The notes under the pieces were generated by a model. It saw only the letters and a list, made by a program, of their open reading frames with translations, was not told the DNA's origin and did not search any database. The translations under genes were made by a program, and so were the position numbers. Source: Quercus robur (lineage: Eukaryota; Streptophyta; Magnoliopsida; Fagales; Fagaceae). From it: a stretch of DNA of 64,000 nucleotides. This document shows positions 11,142 to 22,490 of this stretch, one piece after another (the stretch's first letter is position 1; the number at the start of each line of letters is the position of its first letter). The stretch is taken from the NCBI RefSeq assembly GCF_932294415.1, contig NC_065544.1:29155210-29219209 (forward strand). The letters run 5' to 3'.

Positions 11142-11607
11142 ATGTAGTTGTGTAAGATTTCACTAGCTTTTTTTTTCCTCTTGGGCTTAACCCTAATCGA
11201 TCCCTCCTTTGCTCAAAACTCCTAAGAAGACTTAAGCCCACAATGCAGCCTATGCAGAGATGGTGAGTTCCACCTCTGAATTGGGATGACACAATAGTAG
11301 CATATGCACAAAACTTGTTGACTGCAATCTTGTGCACTCCGGTGTGCAAGAATATGGTGAAAACCATGCATGGGGTAGTGCTGACCTCTCAAGCATGGAA
11401 ACAGTGAAGATGTGGGTCAACGAGAAGGCAAACTATGACTACAACTCTAACTCTTCAATTGATGGGGTGTGCAGCCACTATACTCATGTGGCTTGGAACA
11501 ACTCAGTTTGTGTAGGATGTGCTAAAGTGAGGTTCAATAATGGAGGGACATTCATTGGTCACAACTATGATTCTTTTGGCAACTACGTTTGCCAAAGGTC
11601 TTACTAA
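11142..11607 (+). pseudogene. PR-1 pseudogene, old and divergent
   Basis: The signal-peptide region is recognisable (hydrophobic, then DPSFAQNS), but the second codon is a stop and another stop follows NS. The middle of the CAP domain, around the AHN motif, is scrambled by frameshifts. From about 11340 one frame runs to the end with [16 protein letters not shown], the CAP signature HYTHVAW (usually HYTQVVW), and a terminal NYVCQRSY replacing the GNxxGxRPY tail. Its flanks do not match the duplicated unit of the other three copies, and the protein is more different, so it represents an older PR-1 lineage. A TATA-like TATATATA lies near 11084. The C-terminal open frame alone could not make a secreted CAP protein. 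Confidence 0.85.
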
Positions 11608-11759
11608 AAGCTATATCTTTAACTACCTATGTAGTTATGGGTAATGATCATTACACACTCGCTATGACCCATTCTTTGTACACCCACTGCCATGCGGGTT
11701 GAATTTGTGTTTTGCAAACACAATTTCAATTAAAATTGTGAAATAGTGTTTTAAAAAAC

Positions 11760-11990
11760 AAAATTTCATCATATTACAATTTGAATTGAAATCTTGTTTT
11801 CAAAATACAATTTCAAAGAGAGTGTGTGTAATAGTGAGTGTGTAACAAAATTTACCCCATAGCTACAAAAATTTCCATGTATTGAAATCATGTTTCAAAC
11901 TACAATTTTAAAGAGAGTGTGTATGAAGTGTGCAATAGTGAGTGTGTAAAGAAATTTACCCTATAGCTATAACAATTTCCATGTATGAGC
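11760..11990. repeat. Tandem duplication of about 105 bp
   Basis: Two adjacent copies share ATTGAAATC, TACAATTT, AAAGAGAGTGTGT, AATAGTGAGTGTGTAA, AAATTTACCC, ATAGCTA and AATTTCCATGTAT. No coding content is seen. Confidence 0.65.
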
Positions 11991-12035
11991 TAAAAAGTTT
12001 TAAAGAAGGAATAAAAGTTTTCAGTTTCATTCTTA

Positions 12036-12235
12036 GTGTTTGTTTGGCATGATTAATTTTGCTAATTTATTTACTATTCAACTTATTTTTGCTACTATTT
12101 ATGGGTTCCACTTTACTTTTGGTAATATTTATGGGTCCCACTTTATTATTTCAGTTAAATTTTACCTTTATCTACAATATTTTCAACAAAAAAAATTATA
12201 GTTTTAGTAAAATAAGCGGATTTCAAAACAAACCC
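12036..12235. mobile_element. PIF/Harbinger-like MITE, 200 bp
   Basis: The left end GTGTTTGTTTGGCATG and the right end TTCAAAACAAACCC form terminal inverted repeats. The flanks are TTA on both sides (12033-12035 and 12236-12238), the usual 3-bp target of Harbinger elements. The small open frame inside is not a gene. Confidence 0.65.
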
Positions 12236-12451
12236 TTAATGTATCAATTTATGCTCCACTACTAAACAAGTCCCTTTCTCTTATTTTTCTGTTATAAAGT
12301 AATCAATTCCTTTTTTTTTTTCTTCTTCTTCTTATAATAAAAAATTAAAATGATAACAAATCATAAGTGTAACATATGTTGGTGGAATATAAATTAGTTG
12401 GAACATGACTTTGAATGGAACAAGGTATGTTCATTTATAGATAAGCTATAT

Positions 12452-12952
12452 CACTGCAAAAAAACCAAGGGCTATAGCTGTGTTTTGCAAACATCGCTAT
12501 AAGTCCTAAAAACGCTGCTATAGGTCCATTGGGCTATAGTGGCATTTTCTATAGCAACACTACAAAATATTGCTATTGCCCTATGACTATAGGTCCCTAA
12601 CCTATAGTGGCGTTTTTATAACGCTACTATAGGCGATTTTTTGTTTTTTATTTTAAATCGGCTATAGGATAAATGTAGATAATACTTACAATTTTTTGAG
12701 CAAATGTAGAAGTTACATGACTCCCATCTTTATGTCTAGATGCTTTGTCATACACCATAACATGCTCTACCGGCACCCCTACTTCTTTTTCCTGCAACAC
12801 GTTCATTATATCCATTACAATGTTTCTTTTTCTTTTAACATGTTCATTATAGACCCTTTGAAACGTGGTTGGAGAGGTACCTATAGCAGCGTTTTTTTTT
12901 TTTTTTAAATGCCGCTAAAAAGGACGCTACTATAGCCAGCATTTTTGCTAGT
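12452..12952. mobile_element. Non-autonomous CACTA-like element, 501 bp
   Basis: The ends are CACTGCAAAAAAACC on the left and ATTTTTGCTAGT on the right, and they are flanked by TAT on both sides, a 3-bp duplication as expected for CACTA. Inside are many direct and inverted copies of CTATAGTGGCGTTTT-like motifs (GCTATAG, CCTATAG, CGCTACTATAG), resembling transposase-binding subterminal repeats. No transposase frame is present. Confidence 0.7.
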
Positions 12953-13499
12953 TATTTCTGGAGAAAAAGAACAAAATAAATTAAAAAGTCACCCATCTTT
13001 CATTGGGTGGCAAGTCATCTTCTTTGCAAATTGGGGTAAAATTAAAGCTAATCGATTTCATTAAATTGATATTGTCATACGCGTGGTCAGTGATTAGCAG
13101 TTAGTAAGTGATAAGTTCTGTATTCAGCCAAAAAAATAAAGAAGTTGTTTAATGATAAGAATAGTTAGCAGCTAGTAAGTGTTAAAGATGTGTGAGTAGT
13201 TATTAGTTGGTTAGGGAGTTGCCATCCATGGGTGATGGGACAAATGAAGCTATGATACCATTTGTTGGAGAGAGAACAAGTTGGGAGACTCCAATTTAGT
13301 AGGAGGTAATAAGCCTAATATATATAACATATAGGGACGTCACTTAACTGAAAAGCTTAAGTTTATAAGTTTTGGCTCAATTACATTATAATAACCATTC
13401 CTTTGTGTCATTCTTATTCAACACTAGACTTCAGTCACATGTGTATACCAAAAAAAACTGTTCTTGGTTGAGGCAATATTTTAGTTCCTTTCTTCATTT

Positions 13500-13962
13500 T
13501 GGGGGACAAAATTAGCCTTTGCTCTTTTCGGGTAAAATAAATAGTATTCTATCCCCTTTCCCAAATTAATTAGGGAAATACCCCTCTTTTGAAAATCGAA
13601 TTTTTCAAAATCGAGTTTAAAAAAAAAAAAAATTCTGAATCCCTATAGTGGCATTTTAAAGAGCCTATAGTGACGTTTTAATGACCTATAGTGGCGTTTT
13701 GTAACTCGATTTTCATGAAGTCGAGTTACATGCAATTTTTTTTTACCTATAACTCGATTTCATGGAGTTCGAGTTAAAAAACGCCATTATAGATCTTTAA
13801 AAACGTCACTATAGGTCTTTAAAAACGTCACTATAAGATTTAACTCAATTTTGAAAAAATTCGATTTTCAAAAGAAGGACATTTCCCTAATTAGTTTGGG
13901 AAATGGAGTAGAATGCTATTTATTTTGCTCGAAAATGGCAGAAACCAATTTTGTCCTCATTT
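13500..13962. mobile_element. Fold-back (long inverted repeat) element
   Basis: The left arm, beginning GGGGGACAAAATTAGCC and continuing through CCCAAATTAATTAGGGAAAT, pairs with the right arm ending ACCAATTTTGTCCTC. The centre has CTATAGTGGCGTTTT-type motifs on both strands and AACTCGATTTCATG. The transcript could form a hairpin with arms of more than 200 bp. It shares the CTATAGTGGCG motif with the element at 12452, so both may be mobilised by one CACTA source. Confidence 0.7.
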
Positions 13963-15000
13963 TGGATGGGTGACTCCTTAAATATGTCAATTTATCCCTT
14001 TATTTTTCATCATTCTAATAACTTCATTTGTCCAGGACTCCAAACACTTAAACACCACCACCACCACCATTTCATTAAGCAGATTCATTACAAGTACTAT
14101 TAAATGGTGTGCTCTAGAAGTGGCTGATTATTTCCAAGAATTTTTCAGTTTCTCAATTGTTCGAGCCTTTGCAACCATAAACAATCAACCGCAAATGGAA
14201 ATTCTGAACAATGTCAAAGCATGTTAATTAAATATTATTGTCTCTCAAGTTCCTGTTCGAAAATTAAGTAAGGATACGAGATTCTTTTCATCAAATTTTA
14301 GATCCTCAAGACGTTGATTGAAGAAGAAATCTAAAATTCTTGAATCAATGGAAAACGAAGAACAAAACTAAACAATCCAATAAAATGGTCATTAGGATGG
14401 AGTGGAACTAGCAGCTGCTGGTACGAGAGTGCTATGACACTACTCATTAATACCCGGGGTGCGTAGTCCCTTTGTATACAGGAAATCCAACCAGACATAT
14501 ATATATATATATATATATATATAGCCTCACCGTACATTGTCTGTAACACTCTTAGGCCAAACCAGAAGTAAATTACTTGCAGTTAACTCATATATACACC
14601 ACTGTAAGTTTCTTTAAAAAACTTCTCTCCTCTCTTCGTGTGCATGTTTAAAATACTTAGTATTATTCAAAAAAAAAAAAAAACTTATTATAATAATATA
14701 TTAATTAAAACTAGCTCAACACTTAAAAAGGCTAAAATCATCATTAAAAATGAATTTTTCATAACGGCTTGAGACTTCACTTTTTGTTAACCGTTTCTCA
14801 CATGGTTAACATCTCTTTCTCCCTGTGTGTGTGAACACCATTATCAAAATTGAAAGTTAGATTTTAGGTTTTTTTGCACATGTATAACACTACCCAAGAT
14901 AAAGTAAAACTCATTTATTTAACACATAATAAAGCCTCAAGCATAGATTCAATCGCTTTGCTGATTTTTTGGAGTTGGTTTTGCTGAGAAAGGACCTGGT
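13963..15000. other. Gene-free DNA with simple repeats
   Basis: An ACC microsatellite lies near 14055 and a TA microsatellite near 14498-14522. I see no coding sequence or delimitable element. Confidence 0.5.
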
Positions 15001-15009
15001 TAATGTTAA

Positions 15010-16215
15010 TCTCCTAGCATGATTATTTGGCTGATTTGGAGTAGGCGAACTGTGATAGGCTAGGTGAGCCCTTTACTCAAGTCACTGTGATTCGGGCAAG
15101 AGCTGAATGTCTACTAGTTGAATTTCAATCAGCCCAAGTCCTGCATTCTCGGCTACCTCCAGATATGACCGGAACAGCATGGTGGACCCCCTCTAATTTT
15201 GCTCATTATAAAATTATTTTCGATGGAGCCGTGTTTGATGAATTGGGAGCAGCTGGTTTAGGAGTGGTTTTGCGTGACTCATATGGCTGTGCTATTGGAG
15301 CATTATCAGAACGGATTGCTATGCCTATTTCTGCTGCAACAGTTGAAGCGTTAGCCTGTTGAAGAGCTCTAATCTTCTCAAAAGAGTTAAGTATCTTTGA
15401 GCTTATTATGGAGGCTGATGCAGAGGTGATTACTAAAGCACTCCTGGCTGAAGATGTGAGCCATCCAGAGTTTGGTCTCGTGCTGAATGATGTGCTGGTT
15501 CTAGCTGCAGAGTTCCGTTTTTTGTAATTTTAACCATATTAAGCATTTAGGCAATTTAGAGGGTGTTTGGTAATTGATTTCAAAACATATTGTTTAGTGT
15601 TTAAACACTAAACAATATTGTTCAAAAACAAAAAAAAATATGTTTGGTCATTGATTTCAAAAAGTATTGTTTAAAAAATATTGCTCAAAACATATGTTTC
15701 AAACAATAGTTTTTGAAACATGCTTGGGACTGATTTTGAACAACAAAAACCATTGCTGAGTGGCATTTTCGTAATTACGTTGAACAGTACCGGTCAGCTT
15801 TTTCACCCACAGTGAACAGTACCGGCAGCTTTTAAACAATATTTTATATTTTTTTTTGTACTTTGCTGATTTAAAAAATATTTATTTTGTACTTTATTCA
15901 GCTTTTTTTTACCATCTAACACACACATACCAAACACATATTTTATGTTTTTGAACACTGAAACATGTTATTTAAACCATGATACCAAACACATTTTTTT
16001 GTTTTATAAACACTAAAAATATATATTTCAATAACACTTTTTAAACTACAATTTTCACATCTTTTTAAACAATAATTTTTGAACTCTATAACCAAACGGG
16101 CCCTTAGTTGCCCACTTTCTAGCCAGATGTTCAAAGTCTGGCATTGAGCTTCAGGTTTGGATTGAATTCATTCCTGACGATATAGCTCCTCTTAACCATC
16201 TATGATTGCAGTATG
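15010..16215 (+). pseudogene. LINE-type RNase H (RVT_3-like) relic, split by a MITE
   Basis: An open frame from about 15087 carries a spacer, WWTPSN, then the start of a plant LINE RNase H domain: IIFDGAVFDE, GLGVVLRDSYG and ATVEALAC. These match the first aspartate strand and the EAxA helix motif. After a stop at about 15361 the same frame goes on with ELIMEADAEVI, the third acidic motif. The reading is then cut at 15558 by a MITE and resumes at 16104 with VAHFLAR, the usual end of the domain. No endonuclease or reverse transcriptase is visible upstream, so this is the 3' tail of a LINE, or a captured RNase H module. It is not functional. Confidence 0.75.
15559..16103. mobile_element. PIF/Harbinger-like MITE, 545 bp
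   Basis: The left end GAGGGTGTTTGGTAATTG pairs with the right end CTATAACCAAACGGGCCC. The flanking duplication is TTA (15556-15558 and 16104-16106). The interior is rich in AACAATATT/TTGTTTAAA inverted motifs. Removing it joins the two halves of the LINE RNase H relic, which confirms its limits. Confidence 0.82.
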
Positions 16216-17163
16216 CTTTGATAAAGTTTGGGTCATTATGTAATTGTATTATTAAGTAAAGTTGCACCTTTGACAGATTAGGTCTATTTTTGTACACTTT
16301 AAAATTTGGTTTATTCTAATAATATTATAAATTTATATATAAATAATTTTCCTTTGATTTGTAAATAATTTTTAATTATTACGGTCAAATAGAAAATATC
16401 AAATAGTATATCTTAGCAAAGATATGAAAAATAGAAAAATTAGTTGAATCTCAGATAGTATACCAAAGCACGTTATCATATAATGTTTTCCTAAGGAGTA
16501 AATATTTCTTTTCCATAAGCAATTTTTATGATTCTTTTTGTTTGATTATTGGCAAAAATTGACAATAATATTATTAAAAAAAAAAAAAAACTATAAAAAA
16601 AAGAAAGAAAAAAAAAAAAGAAAGATGAGTAGCTAGGCCACTAGCATAAAATTGGCCCTTTGCAATCTAATTTAAAGTTATTAAATGTTGTAAATCTTTT
16701 TGAAGATGCACTAGGTGCAGTAGCTTCAGAGAAGCACAAATTCTTGTATCTAACGTAGTTTTTCCACTTTTCTATAAATTAAAAAAAATGTATTTTTTTT
16801 CTACAAAAATAGATTATTGTAATTACCCAAATTTAATCTCAATTACGTGGCGTAGCTTTGGTTCATTTTTCATTCGTATAACCATTTTCAAATAAAAAAG
16901 AAAAAGAATCAAAGCCCACCCCACCAGTAGTAGCTCATGCCCCATTTCTTTCGGTTCGGTTTTTACTCGACCCAGGCCCATTCCTTGGCATAAACGTGAC
17001 CCTCCATCAAACAAATTCAAATCCAAAGCCCATTCCTTGGCAAACCAACCTTTGTTAGAGATGGGCAGGAGTCTGCCTAACCCACACAATAATTTGCCCA
17101 GATGTATATTCCTAGTTAAAAAAAGAAGAAGCTAGAATTTTTTTTTTTTTTTTTTTTTTTGGA
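16216..17163. other. Gene-free AT-rich DNA
   Basis: There are long A-rich tracts near 16575-16620 and a T-rich tract at 17139-17160. An open frame on the minus strand near 16.9 kb lacks any known motif and is probably chance. Confidence 0.45.
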
Positions 17164-17487
17164 GTAAACAGTAATACTTATTATAATACATACGAAAATA
17201 GCAATATTAATATTTTAAATCGGGTTTATAATACATTATATAACCAAAATACAACTATAAAAGTTTCTAACAGTTGTAGTTGTTAGACTAGGATTATAAA
17301 TAGTGGACACTAAACATACACAACTAATATGGGATAAACATCTTTTTCTTTTTAGTAAACAGTAATATTTGTTAGAGCACACACGAAAATAGTAATATTA
17401 GTGTTATAACCCTAGTCTACAATTACAAAAATTAGGCCATTTTGTAATTATACTTTGGTTATGTAATGTATTATAAGTTGAAATTTA
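17164..17487. repeat. Fold-back structure with internal direct repeats
   Basis: TTATAATACATTATATAACC (near 17228) is inverted at GGTTATGTAATGTATTATAA (near 17457). Direct repeats of a GTAAACAGTAATA...CGAAAATAG block lie near 17164 and 17354. This is probably a degraded MITE-like element. Confidence 0.55.
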
Positions 17488-17497
17488 AGTTGCTATC

Positions 17498-18330
17498 TGT
17501 GGTGGGCCTTTTGTGTTTTTGGGCTTGATTTCTCCTGCTGTACCACAACCCGTGATTCTAAGGTTGGAGAGTTGGGATTGGCCTAAGTGAAAAACATGCC
17601 TTAGACTAGCTTGTGCACAAGTTAGGCCATCCCAGTGTAGATGCACCTTGGCAAGAGTCTTAAATGTACAGTGTGCTCACGGTAGGAACAATTGAGCCTT
17701 ATGTATATCCTCCACTTTTGTTTGAATCCATTACTTTTCTAGCCTTCACGCATTTGTCATTGCTTCAGCATTTGTTTGATTCTACTATACGTTTTGGTAG
17801 CTATTTAACTTACGTGACGTGAAAGATACATGGGCCTTTAGGTTTATGTTCTTTACCTTCCATCTCTTCTTTGGGCTAGGCATTACTTGGGCACAGTCCT
17901 TCTCCTTCCTACCTAGCCCATGTCCTTTTCTTTCTTGTGAACTTGGGCTGCATCACTTCTCTTTTATTTCTTTGTTACCCATGGGCTAACGGGCCGAGGC
18001 TCCTGCCAACCCACTTTCCACATCCTTACCTTTTTTGGGCTCTATTGGACCACATTCCTGATGTGCCATGCAGCCCATTTCATTCATCGAGCTTCCTTGG
18101 CCCATTTATTTCTTCTTTACCTCTTATTATTTCCATGGGTTTATTACTTTATTCCTTGAGTTTTCTCAGCCAATTTTCTTCTTTTTTGCCACTTATTATT
18201 TTTGTGGGCCTACTAACCATTATTCCTGCCATTCCGGCTTGCTGGTCTTGTCTTTACTTCTCTTCCCATTTTCTCCATATTGTTAGGCATTTTCTGCCAT
18301 TGGGCCTTTTGTCAAAAGTGGGCATTAACA
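17498..18330 (+). mobile_element. Solo LTR, 833 bp
   Basis: The sequence starts TGTGGTGGGCC and ends GGCATTAACA, and is flanked by a perfect 5-bp duplication CTATC (17493-17497 and 18331-18335). The interior is T-rich with repeated GGGCC motifs. The 141-residue open frame in it lacks any domain and I reject it as a gene. The orientation and the superfamily are not certain. Confidence 0.8.
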
Positions 18331-18439
18331 CTATCTATTTATATGTTTTTATAAGTGGGTGAAGTTGTTACCTATTTAATTAGGACATAATACCAAAAAA
18401 AAAAAAAAAACTTTTGGTTGAACTAAAAAATTAATCTTT

Positions 18440-18720
18440 TATTGAAAAACAAATCTCACTGTTAGATTAAATGTTCTAATAGTAAATATGTATGTCAAAA
18501 TTCATGTCAATCAAATATTATTTACTATTCAATCCATAAACACATTTTTAATAAATTTTTTTAAAAAAAACTAGATTCTTAAAATTTTAAATATATATAT
18601 ATATATACAAACACACACAAAAATTTGAAATTTAAACATTTTAGAGATGATATAATTATTGATCTCAGAGCATTATGAAAATTTGCAAGCATGAAGAGTA
18701 TAAGAAAAAAATTATAAACA
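18440..18720. repeat. Second diverged relic of the 340-bp satellite
   Basis: The order of landmarks follows the array unit: a CTGTTAGATTAAATGTTC stretch, ATGTCAATCAAATATTATTTAC, ATTGATCTCAGAG, TTTGCAAGCATGAAGAGTATAAG. It is interrupted by an AT microsatellite near 18592. It shows the satellite sequence also exists as isolated copies. Confidence 0.55.
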
Positions 18721-18975
18721 AATTCAAGCAATTTCCATAATGCTTTTTCTTTAATTATTGGCAAATTTGTACCATGCGTTGCTGGCGTTGAAAAAATTAG
18801 GAATCAATGATATCCCCGTGTTGAGGCAGCAATGATACCAACACTACAAGATGTTAAAAATTATGGACACTTTGAAGAGTAGCTGGGCCACTAATTCGAA
18901 AAAAAAAAAAGAAAAAAAAAAAAAGAATGAGTAGTTGGGCCATAGAGTGTGTGTTTTGAGAGGTGAGTAGGAGTC

Positions 18976-19060
18976 TGTATGGCCCATAGTGTGTATTTCT
19001 TGTGTTTGTGGGTTTGATGGCCCATAGTGTGTGTTTCTTGTGTTTGCGGGTTTGTATATA
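18976..19060. repeat. Short tandem duplication, unit about 43 bp
   Basis: GGCCCATAGTGTGT, TTTCTTGTGTTTG and GGGTTTG are repeated once in tandem, and a shorter related piece (GGGCCATAGAGTGTGTG) lies just upstream. There is no coding potential. Confidence 0.7.
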
Positions 19061-19402
19061 TATATATAAGAGGCATAATGGTTGCACCATGCATAATCTG
19101 AATTCAAATAAAAAAATTTAAAACATTATGTGGCTATGATACGTTACTCAATTCTATGGGCATTTTTTTTTCTTTTTTTTTTTTTGTTTTTACGCTGGTT
19201 AATTGTTTATTGCAGGGGATAGAACCCCTATGTTGACGATTACGTGGTGAGCCGGGTACCACTTAGGCTACAAGATCCAGTGGTAATTCTATGGGCATTT
19301 GAAAGTATTGAAAAGTGAAAGTTAGATCTTCTACTGATACGTTACTTATGCAGTCAATCCATTTCCTGAAAACCTTCTACTGATAACGTGATGTCACCCC
19401 TG

Positions 19403-20001
19403 CAGGCCGCCCCTAGGCCATGGCCTAAGGCCCCCTAACATAGAAAGGCCCCAAATTAAAATGGGTCCAAGAAGCTTTTTTTTTTTTTTTTTTTTAATTA
19501 CATAGGTCTTATAAATTGGTATGTCCAATCACAATAAATAATTTAATATTCATTTATTCTTTTCTTAAAATGTCACTTCAATTTGTAAGTTTTTTATAGT
19601 AAAATTTGTAATACTTTAGCATTTTCTTCACATAAAAAATATTATGAATTAATAGAAATATAACACAATTACCATTCACCATTAAGTGAATGAAAAATGC
19701 TAAAACTAATAGAAATTTTATGACAAAAAATTTACAAACTAATTAAACAGTATAATAAATTAATGTTTTAAATAACTTTCATTTATTGATGACTCTTCAA
19801 TTTGTAAAACCTATATAATAAGTATCACTAGCTCACTTTGAATGAATTAGTCTTGTTAATTAGTAAGAATTAATAATAGATTTGAAATAAAAAAATTATA
19901 ATATAAAAAATAAAATAAATATCATTTAAGTGATATTAAGATATAAAAAGATCCCTTTAAAATTTTCACCTAAGGCCTCAAAATGTCTTGGGCTGGTCTT
20001 G
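19403..20001. mobile_element. hAT-like non-autonomous element, 599 bp
   Basis: The left end CAGGCCGCCCCTAGGCC pairs imperfectly with the right end GGGCTGGTCTTG. The 8-bp flanks CACCCCTG (19395-19402) and CACCCCTT (20002-20009) match at 7 of 8 positions, the duplication size of hAT elements. The interior is AT-rich and non-coding. Confidence 0.7.
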
Positions 20002-20943
20002 CACCCCTTGTTACAAGTTTCAACCAATAATGGTTAGAAAGATAGATGATCTACTCAAACATATTATTGGGTCATTCTTGCCTAATCTAATTGGTCTAAA
20101 AAAGATATTTATACTTAGAAAATCAAGCATGAAAAAGAGGCATGCTCCAGTCTTTTCCTCCCTAATTTCATTGGTCTATTAAAATAATTTTATCCTAAGA
20201 ATTCAAGCATAGAAAAGATGCATGTTCTAGGCATAATCATTGGGAATAAATAAAAAATTACGGGTACCATTAGGTTTGATAATGGGTTTGACAATAGTGT
20301 CATTTAATTTTTTAATTCTATAGTGTCATTTACTTTTTTAATTCTAATTAATGGTTCAAATCGGTCTAAGTAACTGATCATGACATCTGGATTTAATAAC
20401 TATACAACAAATCCTAGTGGTAAGGAAAAAAATTTACCACCAGAATTTGTTCTGAAAATATTACAAAAATGTTGTGGATGTAGCACTTCAAATATTTAAA
20501 TGAAATAAAGTTTAAAATAGATAATCTAATATGAGTATTTTGAAAAGTGGTTAGTTAAAAATTTGGAAAATAAGTTACTGTCCTAAAATAAGAAGAAAAA
20601 ATTATGGAATCAATATCAACTGAAATTGTTATTGTCCTAAAATCTCGGTGATAAGTTGCTACTGGTTTTAACTTGAACCTACTAATGAAATTATTATTTT
20701 TTACCTATCAATAACAAAGTGTTACTAAGGATTTGTTGTCAAATGTGGTGTACATAACATATCTTTTAAAGCAATATAGTAGAATCCTCTTACAACGGAG
20801 AATCAATAGGAAGTCTAATGTGGGAATACTATTTTTGGGATATTACCTAATTAAATTGGGGATATTATCCTAAATTAGGAAACTTAACGATGCTCATGTA
20901 TGTATGCATCCCACTTGATCCATAACGACCACCGTTCTCTTGC

Positions 20944-20952
20944 CTATAAATA
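20944..20952 (+). promoter_or_regulatory. TATA box of PR-1 copy 2
   Basis: CTATAAATA sits about 90 bp before the start codon, in the same context as for the intact gene. The promoter is kept although the gene is broken. Confidence 0.6.
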
Positions 20953-21037
20953 AATAAATCAAACCTCAATAGTATATCACATTTTCATTAAGAACTAGAA
21001 ATTGAAAAAGTTCACTTTGTCTTGCATTGAGACAAAA

Positions 21038-21531
21038 ATGGGGTTTAGTAAGTTTTTGCTAGCTATATGCTTCTTGGGGTTAGCCCTAATTCATGTCTCC
21101 CTAGCCCAAAACTCCCAATCTGACTTTGTCCAGGCACACAATGTTGCTCGTGCCAAAGTTGGTGTTGGTCCAATTAGATGGAACAACACAATTGCAGCTT
21201 ATGCTCAAAATTATGCTAATACGAAGCTAGGAGACTGCAAATTGGAACATTCAGAAGGGCCCTATGGAGAAAATCTTGCTGAAGCCTTCAGCCTGAAGGT
21301 TATGGTACCTTTAGCGGAGTAGAAGCAGTGAATTTGTGGGTAGCTGAGAAGCCTAACTATAACCACAACTCCAACAAATGTGTTGGTGGTGAGTGCCTAC
21401 ACTATACTCAGGTTGTGTGGCGTGATTCTGTTCATCTTGGGTGTGCCAGAGTCAAGTGCAACAATGGGTGGATGTTTATCATTTGCAGCTATGATCCTCC
21501 GGGTAATTATTATGGCGAACGTCCTTACTAA
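21038..21531 (+). pseudogene. PR-1 pseudogene (frameshift by 14-bp insertion), copy 2
   Basis: The sequence is very close to the intact PR-1 gene: the same signal peptide, [28 protein letters not shown], and CSYDPPGN with GERPY at the end. Relative to the other copies about 14 extra bases (near 21285-21298, GCCTTCAGCCTGAA) lie just after GENLAEA. They shift the frame, so translation stops 11 codons later, before the second half of the CAP domain. Everything else is still open. The start is the ATG at 21038, as in the intact copy; an upstream in-frame extension has no ATG. A truncated secreted product of about 94 residues, lacking HYTQVVW and the CAPE tail, is conceivable but unlikely to fold. 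Confidence 0.9.
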
Positions 21532-22490
21532 TTATAATTAGTGGTTAATTTATTGATTACTTATATTTGAGTATGTTGCTCTTGATCAGGAGTGTGTTTA
21601 GTAGTAACCAAATAAATATATGCGTACCCTTCTAATTGATATAAATATATAAATATAAAATAAAAATGAAGTCACTTTTATTATCATGAAGAAGAAATTT
21701 GTTTTTACACTTAAGTACCGTGGTGGCCATGCCAAGGCAATAAGTCAAATTTCTAGTAAGGAAATGAGTCACGAAATGGTGGTTAAGCAGGAAGGGTAAA
21801 AGAGAATATGGAATTAAATCTAGGGTCTTGAGCCAACAATATTTTACAATGTGGAGTGTTTATTTCGAGTCATCCCTTCCCCGGCCCGCTAGAGACGTGG
21901 GTGTTTTTTATATTTCATTAAAATAAGAACAGTTAGATGTAGTTACGCTCAAATAGAAAAATCACATTGTTTTAGCCTTTTTGATATATATGTATGTGTA
22001 TATATATATATATATATATGTATGTATGGAATTAAATCAAGAATATTTGATCAAATGAAAGATAAGAATAAAAATCAATATATTGGAACAAGAAATTAAT
22101 TAACTGCTATATATGTAATCCGATTGTACAAATGCACTCTGCCTTTTGACTTTGAAGTTTGAAAATATAACTAGCATATAACACTTGTCATCATTGGATA
22201 CCATATATATACATGACTGAATGAGTTTATGCATGGCTGATCTTTTCTTTTGTCGAATGAAAAGAAGAATGGGAAAAAAAAAAAAAAAAAATCCATTATG
22301 TTCTTGATCACGTGACATCGTTAATAATGACAATATTAAGATAGGAGGAATAGAATGACTATATAAAGATAGGGTAATCGTTAATTCCATTTCTAAGAGC
22401 TTTTGTTAATCTCGGCAAATCATATTCATGGGTGCTTCTTGCCATTTACGATAACATTGTCTTATTCTATACGAACAATGCCTTTGGTTC

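Larger units (their letters stand above)
20400..22490 (+). repeat. PR-1 segmental duplication unit, copy 2, left part
   Basis: The flanks match those of copy 1 and copy 3. The block continues beyond the inserted elements at 22941-22984, 31085-31110 and 50341-50640, so about 28 kb of insertions now split it. The stretch 20002-20399 holds no gene. Confidence 0.8.

Noticed and set aside
17937-18362. 141-residue open frame on the plus strand
   Set aside because: It lies within a solo LTR with a perfect target duplication and is a low-complexity, T-rich translation without any motif.
18844-19107. Three overlapping minus-strand frames with repeated HTLWP-like words
   Set aside because: They reflect a 43-bp tandem repeat read in three frames, not a gene.
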